IMG/VR virus record: IMGVR_UViG_3300020442_002583
Location: 1-26,985 of that record
DNA: 26,985 bases
Origin: a virus
Strand: one strand, 5' to 3'
Positions 7,028-13,840 of the stretch are shown here, in pieces (the first letter of the stretch is position 1; each line of letters begins with the position of its first letter). The notes beneath the pieces are model-generated. The model saw only the letters and a list, made by a program, of their open reading frames with translations. It ran no database searches and had not been told where the DNA came from. A program made the translations under genes and the position numbers.

Positions 7028-7530
7028 TACTTTGCCTGTATACTAATTGTAATTGGTATTTGCGTACCTACATTATAATTATTATATGTGTATGCAGAAC
7101 CGTTAATACCATTCCATGTGAAATAAATTTTATTATTTTTTAGATAACGTTCTGTCTCATAAGATACAACTTGTTGACATTGTCTTTCAGTTTTATATCC
7201 AACAATCTGTTGTCTTGAATTATTCTTATCAGCAGCAATTACACCGCCAAGTACTGCACCTGCTGCAGCTCCGTTATCTTTGTTTGTGATTCCTTTACCT
7301 AACAGACCACCAATAATCATACCTGCTAAAACGTCACCACTTGATGCACCGCCACCTTGTACAGTTCCATATACCGGAACTTCTACATTTTGACAATGTG
7401 TAGTTGGAACAGATACCTCACGATATCCCCAATTAGGTTCTACTTTTGTAATAGTTGCTCTAAATGTTTCTGCCATTGCTGGCGCACATCCGACCACTGC
7501 AATTAATGCTGCTGTTGATAAAAGTTTCAT
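7027..7530 (-). CDS. Exported glycine-zipper protein (17 kDa antigen-like)
   Basis: The 167-residue protein has a signal peptide (MKLLSTAALIAVVGCAPAMA, cut before ETF). Its core is a glycine-zipper 2TM domain rich in Gly and Ala (AGMIIGGLLGKG, AAAGAVLGGVIAADK), the type found in the rickettsial 17 kDa surface antigen and bacterial outer-membrane lipoproteins. Cysteines in a 'CQNVEVPVYG' and 'RQCQQVVSYE' context are also usual in the family. I moved the start to the ATG at 7530, which has GGAGG just upstream; the frame opens earlier only with a TTG. It looks like a captured host envelope gene. In a phage it could act on the host envelope during or before lysis. Confidence 0.8.
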   Translation of the reverse strand: MKLLSTAALIAVVGCAPAMAETFRATITKVEPNWGYREVSVPTTHCQNVEVPVYGTVQGGGASSGDVLAGMIIGGLLGKGITNKDNGAAAGAVLGGVIAADKNNSRQQIVGYKTERQCQQVVSYETERYLKNNKIYFTWNGINGSAYTYNNYNVGTQIPITISIQAK

Positions 7531-7531
7531 G

Positions 7532-7717
7532 TTATCCTCCTTGCCTTTCAATCATAATACAGTCCATAGTCTCACTCGGCGTAGACACTAAGATCCTTGC
7601 CTTTTTTAATTCTCTTAAACAATCTTCTTTTTTACTAAACGTATCGAGATGATAATAACTCATTGTACTCGTTGTTTCACCGACACTCATCTGTAACCAT
7701 ACTAGTAACCAAATCAT
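7532..7717 (-). CDS. Small exported cysteine-pair protein
   Basis: A 61-residue protein from the ATG at 7717, chosen because AGGAG lies seven bases upstream; a longer in-frame form would overlap the previous gene. It starts with a signal-like segment (MIWLLVWLQMSVGE). The shared pair follows: SKKEDCLRELKKA and then SETMDCIMIE. It belongs to the set of look-alike exported proteins at 6542-8159. The start overlaps the upstream stop as ATGA. Confidence 0.6.
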   Translation of the reverse strand: MIWLLVWLQMSVGETTSTMSYYHLDTFSKKEDCLRELKKARILVSTPSETMDCIMIERQGG

Positions 7718-7914
7718 GCTGAATCTCCTATTTGCACACAAATTGCTTGAGTGCCTACGTCGAAATAGCCTGATCTTCCGCTTAACGCCTTACCTAGTTC
7801 TTCTCTTGCTTCGAAGCACTCATACATATTACTGTATTTATGCCCGTTACCAGATGCATTTATAGCAGATACTACTGCACCACCATTAATAAAGATATAA
7901 ACAAGAACCCACAT
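7714..7914 (-). CDS. Small exported cysteine-pair protein
   Basis: The 66-residue protein has an N-terminal hydrophobic stretch (WVLVYIFINGGAVVSAI), then SNMYECFEAREELG and TQAICVQIG, the two-cysteine pattern shared with the adjacent genes. Likely exported with one disulfide; no known family. It shares its start base with the stop of the upstream gene (7914). Confidence 0.6.
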   Translation of the reverse strand: MWVLVYIFINGGAVVSAINASGNGHKYSNMYECFEAREELGKALSGRSGYFDVGTQAICVQIGDSA

Positions 7915-8159
7915 TAAACAGCTTCTTGCTCTAAAATATACCTATTTATTTTTGTCTCTGGTGCACAAAACACATTATTAATCATTCTAATGCCAAATAC
8001 TTCAACTAATTTTCCTGCTAAGGCAGGAGTCTGTGTTGGATCATTAACAAACATTCTGCATTCTTGCTGGTTTTTAAAATATGGATCAGTAAAAATATAG
8101 AAATCGGTGGAGTCATCACCGGGTAAAAATTCCATAATTACTACTATCATCCATTTCAT
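7914..8159 (-). CDS. Small exported cysteine-pair protein
   Basis: The 81-residue protein starts hydrophobic (MKWMIVVIMEFLPG), then has KNQQECRMFVND and NNVFCAPET. It is the longest of the cysteine-pair group here, with a more divergent middle. The start overlaps the stop of the 51-residue gene before it as ATGA. Export and a disulfide are inferred from the pattern. Confidence 0.6.
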   Translation of the reverse strand: MKWMIVVIMEFLPGDDSTDFYIFTDPYFKNQQECRMFVNDPTQTPALAGKLVEVFGIRMINNVFCAPETKINRYILEQEAV

Positions 8160-8311
8160 TCTTTTAATTCTTTCCTAAGTTCAGCGCCTTCAAAGTTTTC
8201 CATAGAAAGATACTTAGCAAGTACAGGATTATTTGGATCTAATCTCTTTACTTCCTTTGCAAGACTATAAATCATCTCATAGTCCATTTTAGTTTTTATA
8301 TGCTTACCCAT
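8156..8311 (-). CDS. Short charged protein, 51 residues
   Basis: This small gene encodes MGKHIKTKMDYEMIYSLAKE followed by VKRLDPNNPVLAKYL and an acidic-basic end (ELRKELKE). Its ATG overlaps the preceding stop as TAATG at 8311, and its TGA overlaps the next ATG at 8156-8159, so it fits perfectly between its neighbours. A cytoplasmic helical protein of unknown function. Confidence 0.65.
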   Translation of the reverse strand: MGKHIKTKMDYEMIYSLAKEVKRLDPNNPVLAKYLSMENFEGAELRKELKE

Positions 8312-8688
8312 TAGTTACGCCTCATCTGCGAAATTTCCTCAGCTTCATCTCTTGAGAAGACCGGGACCATGTTTGACTTGTGCGTCGTTGCGATGCCCAA
8401 TAATCTTCTCTCGCCTGAATAAACCTGTCTTTCTTTTGGTGCGGTACTTCCTCCTGGAATAGTATCACTAGTACGCACACTTGATATGTCAGTGCGATAA
8501 TTAGGGATATTACGAAGAACGACACCAGCATTCTTTTCTTTCTTCTCCTTTAACTGCGTATCACTTACGCCCATCTTAGTAAGCCACTTTTCATGTGCAG
8601 CTTGCTTTGCTTTCCAGCCTGGCTTCTTTTTGCCTTTGCGCTTCTTAGTACTTATAGTGGACATACCACGAACTAAATGCATTGTCAT
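8311..8688 (-). CDS. Basic phage protein of unknown function
   Basis: The 125-residue protein has a very basic N-terminal part (TKKRKGKKKPGWKAKQAAH) and a conserved-looking end, ERRLLGIATTHKSNMVPVFS followed by an acidic stretch and a terminal MRRN. I recall the 'LLGIAT.HKSN.VPVF' ending in unnamed proteins of many marine phages, including podoviruses. The basic start may bind nucleic acid. There is no known catalytic motif. A TAGGAT ribosome site precedes the ATG. Confidence 0.75.
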   Translation of the reverse strand: MTMHLVRGMSTISTKKRKGKKKPGWKAKQAAHEKWLTKMGVSDTQLKEKKEKNAGVVLRNIPNYRTDISSVRTSDTIPGGSTAPKERQVYSGERRLLGIATTHKSNMVPVFSRDEAEEISQMRRN

Positions 8689-8692
8689 GATA

Positions 8693-8851
8693 TTATCCTA
8701 CTCCCATCGTTATCTGTTCACCTGAGCGAATATACCATTCACCGTGTTGTCGGCGACATGCTCTATGAAATATGTAGTCGGCTTGCTCATGTGTCAAGCC
8801 TTCCCAACGTTCTTTGCTTTTATTGACGAACCTTATTTCAACCCAATACAT
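8693..8851 (-). CDS. Short protein, 52 residues
   Basis: A small gene encoding MYWVEIRFVNKSKERWEGLT then HEQADYIFHRACRRQHGEWY and a short tail. Its start overlaps the preceding stop as TAATG at 8851 and the next gene begins four bases after its stop, so it is in the operon. The alternation of aromatic and charged residues suggests a small compact fold. No family recognised. Confidence 0.6.
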   Translation of the reverse strand: MYWVEIRFVNKSKERWEGLTHEQADYIFHRACRRQHGEWYIRSGEQITMGVG

Positions 8852-9144
8852 TATGCTACCTCATAACCAAGAATTTCTAGTGTAAAAACCGGACCACAAT
8901 CTTTGTTGAAAGCAACAACTAACTGCTCACGTGGTTCAGTATCCATTTCGTGAACAAGTGTAGCAAGTGCTTCTGCGTCTGATTGCTTAAACAATTCCAT
9001 TGCAGTTTGGAAACCTTCTAGATCTTCGTGATAAAGATTTTTCATATCTTCTTCAGCTTCTACAAAGTAGCTGAATGTACGGTCACAAAGTGTCTTTACT
9101 TCGTTTAGTGGGTTATTCCAAAAAGCTTTAGCTGAATTTGTCAT
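8851..9144 (-). CDS. Acidic helical protein, unknown function
   Basis: The 97-residue protein is acidic and mostly helical (for example FVEAEEDMKNLYHEDLEGF), with a C-terminal CGPVFTLEILGYEVA strand. No family is recognised. AGGAG lies eight bases before the ATG, and an early-type promoter lies at 9170-9198. It starts the run of small minus-strand genes down to 6542, which may therefore be read both early from this promoter and late from 9489-9496. Confidence 0.7.
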   Translation of the reverse strand: MTNSAKAFWNNPLNEVKTLCDRTFSYFVEAEEDMKNLYHEDLEGFQTAMELFKQSDAEALATLVHEMDTEPREQLVVAFNKDCGPVFTLEILGYEVA

Positions 9145-9169
9145 ATTGTAATCTCCTCTTTATATGACC

Positions 9170-9198
9170 TTTATATCACATTAAAAAGGGTTTGTACA
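9170..9198 (-). promoter_or_regulatory. Early-type promoter, TGTACA-17-TATAAA
   Basis: A minus-strand -35 TGTACA (9193-9198), 17 bases and -10 TATAAA (9170-9175) lie upstream of the gene starting at 9144. Both this site and the one at 40-68 continue after the -35 as AAC. The rest of 9145-9239 is A/T-rich and contains no gene or convincing terminator. Confidence 0.65.
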
Positions 9199-9239
9199 TA
9201 AAAAAATGCGGTTTTAGCTAAAAAAAGTTTTATTACAGA

Positions 9240-9458
9240 TCAATCACTTAGTCCGAACCCGAGGAATTTTTTTCTTTTAGATCTTCTTGACGCATTTTCC
9301 ATAGCATCCACTCGTAGTATCTCTCCGGTTCTGGATTGTTCCGGTCCATTTTTGGCGGCTCCGGATCTTCTTGTTTTGTCATGTAACTTTGTCCATCCTA
9401 TAATATCTGTAATATGGTCGCAAGGATCGTCAGGCAACTGCCTCTCCTCTTCGTCCAT
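9240..9458 (-). CDS. Small acidic-to-basic protein under late promoter
   Basis: A 72-residue protein from the ATG at 9458, preceded by AGGA at the right distance. The frame also opens at 9485, but that start falls at the expected transcription start of the late promoter at 9489-9496. The N-terminal half looks protein-like (DEEERQLPDDPCDHITDI), while the C-terminal half is Arg/Lys/Ser-rich and less convincing. A second frame across that half encodes a plausible 44-residue protein (9248-9382). One of the two frames, or both, may be used. Confidence 0.5.
   Translation of the reverse strand: MDEEERQLPDDPCDHITDIIGWTKLHDKTRRSGAAKNGPEQSRTGEILRVDAMENASRRSKRKKFLGFGLSD
9248..9382 (-). CDS. Possible overlapping 44-residue protein
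   Basis: In another minus-strand frame inside 9240-9458 an ATG opens a reading frame starting MTKQEDPEPPKMDRNNPEPE, with YYEWMLWKMRQEDL after it. The composition (acidic, PEPE repeats, aromatic helix) looks more like a real protein than the Arg-rich reading of the same bases. There is only a weak ribosome site, so it may be coupled to the longer frame. It could also mean that a frameshift joins the first half of 9240-9458 to this frame. Confidence 0.4.
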   Translation of the reverse strand: MTKQEDPEPPKMDRNNPEPERYYEWMLWKMRQEDLKEKNSSGSD

Positions 9459-9487
9459 ATAGAATCCTGTTGTTGTTAAACTCACTA

Positions 9488-9904
9488 TTATTTATAGAAT
9501 TTTTCATATAAATCGCGTTCTAAATTGTGAGCTTCTATTTCCCATGGTTTATCATCATATGCCATATCCCATGGATATTCAGTCTTCTCATATACAATAA
9601 CATCACCAGTTGGTTGTGTCATTTTATTTGTAGCATACTGATATACATGTACCATTTCGTGAAGTACAGTGGATATTAATTCTTTACGAGCTTGACTAGT
9701 ATCAACTCTTATTGTATACTCTCGATCATCTTCATCAAGTACATCGCCATGTACTCCTTCTTTTTTACGAAGATTTTTTACAAAGTGTACAGTAACAGAA
9801 AGTTTGCGATGACGTGGCATAAGCTCGTTCTTTGCAAACCACAAGGCAGATTCAACTTCTTCTTGAATTGCCTTTTTAACATGTCCGTAATAATCAATAA
9901 TCAT
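9488..9904 (-). CDS. SprT-like zinc metalloprotease
   Basis: The 138-residue protein has the zinc motif HEMVH at 82-86, preceded by a helix (ELISTVL) and followed after about 35 residues by WEIEAHNLE, whose glutamate or histidine can supply the third ligand. This layout fits small SprT/Wss1-type or related phage metallopeptidases. SprT-like proteins often act on DNA-bound proteins, but the phage substrate is unknown. The -10 of its promoter ends only six bases before the ATG and there is no ribosome site, suggesting a leaderless message. It overlaps the late promoter of the next gene at its stop codon. Confidence 0.75.
   Translation of the reverse strand: MIIDYYGHVKKAIQEEVESALWFAKNELMPRHRKLSVTVHFVKNLRKKEGVHGDVLDEDDREYTIRVDTSQARKELISTVLHEMVHVYQYATNKMTQPTGDVIVYEKTEYPWDMAYDDKPWEIEAHNLERDLYEKFYK
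9489..9496 (-). promoter_or_regulatory. T4-type late promoter box TATAAATA
   Basis: An exact TATAAATA is on the minus strand, overlapping the stop codon of the SprT-like gene and lying about 31 bases ahead of the ATG at 9458. Together with 3847-3858 these are the only exact copies I found in the window. It would switch the small-protein block (9458 down to 6542) on late. Confidence 0.65.
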
Positions 9905-9910
9905 AAAATG

Positions 9911-9939
9911 ATTCTAACACAAAACAAATCAAATGTACA
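9911..9939 (-). promoter_or_regulatory. Early-type promoter, TGTACA-17-TAGAAT, leaderless
   Basis: A minus-strand -35 TGTACA (9934-9939), 17 bases and -10 TAGAAT (9911-9916). Only six bases separate the -10 from the ATG at 9904, so transcription should begin at or next to the start codon. A second TGTACA lies at 9947-9952. The -35 side overlaps the stop of the upstream gene. Confidence 0.65.
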
Positions 9940-9942
9940 CAG

Positions 9943-10542
9943 TTAATGTACACGAACTTCAACATTTTTTGGTAAAGTTATTTTTGCTTTATCGTGTGTA
10001 TGGTGTACAACAAACTGAATATTAGGAAACTCATGAAAAATACCTTCAGTGATTGGTCTCCAGTTTTCGGCTAATCTGTGTGTATTACTATGATCTCGAT
10101 TTGACATTAATACAAGATCAGTTGTGCTTACAAGATTAAAATCAAATATAGAATCAAATCCGTACATATGAATCTCATCACAATTTAATTTATTTGCAAG
10201 ATAGTGTGTTGCCATGTGTCCACAATTAAAATCTGTATAATTAGCTGCATATTTTGGTAGTACTAAATAAAAGTCTTTTATATGTGGAGCAAACTTCATA
10301 TAGAAATCAGGTTTCATTTCAGTATATCTTTTTGGCCTTGCTCCCATAACCCAATCATAGGCACGTAAATCAACTGAACCTTCATGCATGGCTTTACACA
10401 TTTTAAAATCAACAATAGCCGTTGCATATACGTTCTGAATCCCTGTAACCGGAGGAAGATTACAAGTCATAATAATACCTTTTGCAGGTTTATATAAACG
10501 ATGGCCATCGCCATTTCCAACTAAATGCGCTACTTTACTCAT
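9943..10542 (-). CDS. Possible sugar-transfer protein of marine phages
   Basis: The 199-residue protein starts VAHLVGNGDGHRLYK, a glycine-rich loop after a strand as in nucleotide-sugar enzymes, and has CDEIHMYGFDSIFDFN in the middle. The GNG...GFD layout recalls the DUF115/MAF and sialyltransferase-like group, where 'GxGPS' and 'GFD' elements occur; I regard this as a hint only. I recall similar unnamed proteins in T4-like marine phages. It overlaps the GT8-like gene upstream by eight bases, at the downstream end of the glycan cassette, which supports a sugar-related role. Confidence 0.6.
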   Translation of the reverse strand: MSKVAHLVGNGDGHRLYKPAKGIIMTCNLPPVTGIQNVYATAIVDFKMCKAMHEGSVDLRAYDWVMGARPKRYTEMKPDFYMKFAPHIKDFYLVLPKYAANYTDFNCGHMATHYLANKLNCDEIHMYGFDSIFDFNLVSTTDLVLMSNRDHSNTHRLAENWRPITEGIFHEFPNIQFVVHHTHDKAKITLPKNVEVRVH

Positions 10543-11185
10543 TCATCAAACTCCGAATATGGTCTTTTCCTTTTTGTCCTGTCCAGTGATTAATAACAGC
10601 ATCTGGTACCTTTGGTCCCTCAATATGTTGCAATCTTAACACATTCCATTTATTTTCTATTTCATTTATATACATCATTTGTTGTAGAGGATCCATCATC
10701 TCATGTAATGTTTCTTGATCCCCTCTTGACGGCTTTTGTTTTATTCTATCGCACCATTTATTTAAAATATCTGGCTTACCTTGAAATGCTACAACTCCAC
10801 TGTTATACATTGTAGTTTTAAATCTTTTTGACCATGGTCTATCAACAACCATACTAATTTTAGTAGGAACTGTCATAGAGAAAATAGGAGATACATCACC
10901 TAATATTTCACAATCTGTATCGATCCATATTGTATTTTTAAATGGAGAATTCATCATAGCAAATGGTTTGAGAAACCATGCATGTGGAGTTTCAACTCTC
11001 ATATCACCCATTGAATCAACATTGCTTTCAAGCCATGTTAACATTTTTTCTGTCATACCAAAATCTACAATTGATAAATGAGTATCATTATGCTTCTTAT
11101 AGTTTTCTATAAACCAAGGTAATAACCATTCTGTGTTAGCGTCAGAACCTGTCAATACAGCTTTATTTAGATTTGGTTCAGACAT
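10535..11185 (-). CDS. GT-A glycosyltransferase (GT8-like)
   Basis: The 216-residue protein has the metal and sugar-nucleotide motif DxD in IWIDTDCEI (Asp89, Asp91). It also has a YNSGVVAFQ strand and INHWTGQKGKDHIR near its end, all as in the GT8-type GT-A fold. It would transfer a sugar from a UDP- or similar donor to an unknown acceptor in the cytoplasm. It is shorter than many GT8 enzymes (about 300). It overlaps both neighbours by eight bases. Confidence 0.8.
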   Translation of the reverse strand: MSEPNLNKAVLTGSDANTEWLLPWFIENYKKHNDTHLSIVDFGMTEKMLTWLESNVDSMGDMRVETPHAWFLKPFAMMNSPFKNTIWIDTDCEILGDVSPIFSMTVPTKISMVVDRPWSKRFKTTMYNSGVVAFQGKPDILNKWCDRIKQKPSRGDQETLHEMMDPLQQMMYINEIENKWNVLRLQHIEGPKVPDAVINHWTGQKGKDHIRSLMNE

Positions 11186-11840
11186 TTACAATCTCATATT
11201 TTTCATTAAAATTATGCTTAGCCTTACATCCCATTTCACTTTGAATAGTAGTAAAACTGTCTTGTGCTTCGACAGGCCAAGGATAATGTTCTTGTAAGAA
11301 TGGAAAGGTTTTAATATTTAAAAAGACATCTGTCGGTCTTGCTTCCATTCTTGCCTGATCAATTAACATTTGAGCCGCTTCAGGCTTTACTCTGTATGCA
11401 TGAGCTCCAGGAAAATATGTTTTAGATTGTAGAGGAACAACACCAAAAGACGATGGAACATTAAATTTTCCGTATGATGGAGCACCAAATGAAACAACTC
11501 CCTTAAAATTAATATCAGATGGAACATTGTTGACACACACTGCGTCATGTTCAAATATCGTAACTGGAACATTCTCTTCTACCGAGTATTTCCATAAACT
11601 AAAATGCGAAAGAAAGGCAGCAATACAATTAGGAGTACGAGAATATACCTCATTCATATGAGTTACATTAATGCCTTCTTTTTCTATTTGTTCAGGAAGA
11701 TAAGCATTCGGAACAGTAGCTCGCCATCTTTCAATAATTATTCCTCCAGTACTTAATCCAGATCGTACGCAACGGTCTGCTGCAGCTTCTGACTTTTTAT
11801 TACCAAAGATTGTAATTACATAATTTTCAGGAATAATCAT
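11178..11840 (-). CDS. Glycosyltransferase family 25-like protein (copy 1)
   Basis: The 220-residue protein has the family 25 landmarks: a YVITIFGNK start, FLSHFSLWK at 76-84 and a strand ending EHDAV (Glu97-His98-Asp99) at the usual metal-binding position, where most members have EDD. Family 25 enzymes add galactose or glucose to lipopolysaccharide or, in eukaryotes, to collagen. The neighbouring gene 11837-12526 is a paralog with the same motifs, and the two overlap by four bases. The EHD variant is shared by both, so it is not a chance change. Confidence 0.8.
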   Translation of the reverse strand: MIIPENYVITIFGNKKSEAAADRCVRSGLSTGGIIIERWRATVPNAYLPEQIEKEGINVTHMNEVYSRTPNCIAAFLSHFSLWKYSVEENVPVTIFEHDAVCVNNVPSDINFKGVVSFGAPSYGKFNVPSSFGVVPLQSKTYFPGAHAYRVKPEAAQMLIDQARMEARPTDVFLNIKTFPFLQEHYPWPVEAQDSFTTIQSEMGCKAKHNFNEKYEIVNV

Positions 11841-12526
11841 AATGTTGTTGTTGAGGGAAGACCCTGTACCCTTGTATAATATTTTTTTGTTACACCTAGA
11901 AAGCTAAAGTTTTGATAACAAAGTAAAGCATCATTTGGCCAAGCACCAATTTCTTTTACTTTTTGTATTATCTTCTTTGCTGCGAATGGTTTAATTATAT
12001 ATGCTGAGTTTCCGGCTAATCCTTGTGGAACTTCCATATTATCTATTTGAGGAATAGGTTGAATTGGCCAACGGCTTTCACAGATCAATGTATGAAAGAC
12101 ATGAGACTTACGTGTCGCACCACGTGGATCATTGATTCCTATGACTCCATGATTTGTTGGTAACATTGTATCATAATCTAGCTTATTTGTAAATACAGCA
12201 TCGTGCTCTAAAACTAAGATAGGTTCTTCAAGTGCCATTTTCCATAAATTATAGTGACTCATGAAACAGCCGACTCGCTTTCGCTTGTCGGCCGTTTTGT
12301 ATGGTGATAAATGTAAACCTGTTGCAAGATCTATCTTTGGAGTATTCCAAGGATAAGACCACTTTAATCCTTCTTTGGCTAAGTTGTCCCAAGCATTTTC
12401 TGGTCTTATAGCTCTAAATGATTGTACAACAAAATCATTTCCTACAGCATGAGATGACCTAATACATTCGGCTGCTCCTGCTTCTGATACGGTGTTACCG
12501 TCAAGAGTTATAACAAATGCCTTCAT
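11837..12526 (-). CDS. Glycosyltransferase family 25-like protein (copy 2)
   Basis: The 229-residue protein starts FVITLDGN and has GCFMSHYNLWK at 86-96, then LVLEHDAVF with Glu107-His108-Asp109. This copy is closer to textbook family 25 than its neighbour. The N-terminal part repeats the order SEAGAAECIRSS ... FRAIRPEN, matching SEAAADRCVRSG ... WRATVPNA in copy 1. The two are probable tandem duplicates acting on related acceptors. The ATG overlaps the methyltransferase stop by four bases. Confidence 0.85.
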   Translation of the reverse strand: MKAFVITLDGNTVSEAGAAECIRSSHAVGNDFVVQSFRAIRPENAWDNLAKEGLKWSYPWNTPKIDLATGLHLSPYKTADKRKRVGCFMSHYNLWKMALEEPILVLEHDAVFTNKLDYDTMLPTNHGVIGINDPRGATRKSHVFHTLICESRWPIQPIPQIDNMEVPQGLAGNSAYIIKPFAAKKIIQKVKEIGAWPNDALLCYQNFSFLGVTKKYYTRVQGLPSTTTL

Positions 12527-13149
12527 TTTCTTAACTCTATAATATAGCTATCTGGCTCTCCTGTAAGCTTGCGATTATCGTGCCTAATAATCTTCATTTT
12601 TGATTTTTCAATCTCTGCTAGGAACATATTATTTTCTAACGCGTTATATCTATCCGGATGTCTAAGCAACCATGGATGTTTGAGTTCTTCTAGCGACATA
12701 GATTCAAGAGGAAAAACGTCTTCAATAAAAAACGTACCGCCTTCTTTTAAGAAGATTGACAAATATCTAAATGTCATTTTATTAGCTAATGGCGTATGCA
12801 TACCATCATCAATAATAAAGTCAAACTTTACATCTCCAAACTTTTGCATAAGTTGAGTTTTGACTGATGGTTCAATACTACTTGCTTTTAAAAAATGTGT
12901 ACGATCTTTTTTATAACAATTCAGATCTTCTGCTTTTGTTCGAGTAAAAATATCTAATCCGTAGAGATTGGCTTTAGGCAAATATTCATGAAAGGCTTCA
13001 GTACTATGACCATTAAATACTCCAACTTCTAGAATATTAATTTCTTTGTCTTTAAATTTTTCAAAGACCGGTTCATAGATACGATCATATTGATGCTTTT
13101 GAGTTTTATCACATCCGTATTTGTTGAATAGATTTCCTAATTCACCCAT
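12523..13149 (-). CDS. SAM-dependent methyltransferase
   Basis: The 208-residue class I methyltransferase has motif I LEVGVFNGHST (40-50), the acidic motif II around YGLDIF, the FDFIIDDGMHT motif and GGTFFIEDV. The YGCDKTQKHQYDRIYEP start and IDDGMHT resemble the TylF/CmcI group, which often O-methylates sugars. In a cassette with glycosyltransferases and a sulfotransferase, O-methylation of a sugar is a sensible inference. It overlaps both neighbours by a few bases. Confidence 0.85.
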   Translation of the reverse strand: MGELGNLFNKYGCDKTQKHQYDRIYEPVFEKFKDKEINILEVGVFNGHSTEAFHEYLPKANLYGLDIFTRTKAEDLNCYKKDRTHFLKASSIEPSVKTQLMQKFGDVKFDFIIDDGMHTPLANKMTFRYLSIFLKEGGTFFIEDVFPLESMSLEELKHPWLLRHPDRYNALENNMFLAEIEKSKMKIIRHDNRKLTGEPDSYIIELRK

Positions 13150-13840
13150 AAGTTAATCTCCAATAATTTTTAGTTGGACCGGTATCGAAGTCATATCCCC
13201 ACATTTCAATATCATCTTTATACCAATCGGCAATAATCTGACGTGACTTATCGTTGTACATATCCATGTAAGTTCCTGGATTCAAAGCAGTTACATTTCG
13301 TGCACGAGACATTTGTACTAATCCAAAATATTCTTTGAGATCTTCGTTTAAGTTCTCAAATCTAATTATATCACATTTCAGAGTACCATTTTCATCACAT
13401 ACATGATCTGTCGCAGGATACCAACCACGTACAGCACGATGCCACATAAAATCATGACTTCCCCATTTATGTCGTTCTTCTAGAAAGGCATCAAAGCTCG
13501 AAACGTCTGCATATGATGGGTCCATTTTCTTTTCAACTTCAATAACTTTCTTTGCAAAAAAGTAACGACTAACGACCCTATCCCAAGGATTACGAACCAC
13601 AGCAAAAGCACGAAAACGGCCTGTATAATCTGGGTGAAGGTCTCTCCATCTAGCATGTTCAATTCCATGATGATCTCCTGTCAATGCCATTGTATCTAAT
13701 AGTTGTTGAGTATATTCTTTACTCTTATGTGTATTTGAACCATTAACTAATATTTTTTCTTTTAAGAAAACACTGTGTCGTATTGTCATTCCAGCATTCT
13801 TTGGAATATGCACAAATATTTTTCTATTATCAACCAACAT
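13142..13840 (-). CDS. Carbohydrate sulfotransferase (Sulfotransfer_2 type)
   Basis: The 232-residue protein has both PAPS-binding motifs: FVHIPKNAGMTI at 9-20 (5'-phosphosulfate loop) and VVRNPWDRVVSRY at 81-93 (3'-phosphate loop with Arg83 and Ser91). IIRFENLNEDL is also typical. Such enzymes move sulfate from PAPS to sugar hydroxyls. It is the clearest of two sulfotransferase-like proteins in the window; the other (3221-3823) lies in the separate sugar operon. The target is probably the glycan made by the neighbouring glycosyltransferases. Confidence 0.9.
   Translation of the reverse strand: MLVDNRKIFVHIPKNAGMTIRHSVFLKEKILVNGSNTHKSKEYTQQLLDTMALTGDHHGIEHARWRDLHPDYTGRFRAFAVVRNPWDRVVSRYFFAKKVIEVEKKMDPSYADVSSFDAFLEERHKWGSHDFMWHRAVRGWYPATDHVCDENGTLKCDIIRFENLNEDLKEYFGLVQMSRARNVTALNPGTYMDMYNDKSRQIIADWYKDDIEMWGYDFDTGPTKNYWRLTYG

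Noticed and set aside
8322-8531. Second minus-strand frame within 8311-8688
   Set aside because: The other frame has conserved-looking sequence and a ribosome site; this one has neither.
9199-9239. Terminator between 9199 and 9239
   Set aside because: Only a weak A/T palindrome is present and there is no G-C stem.
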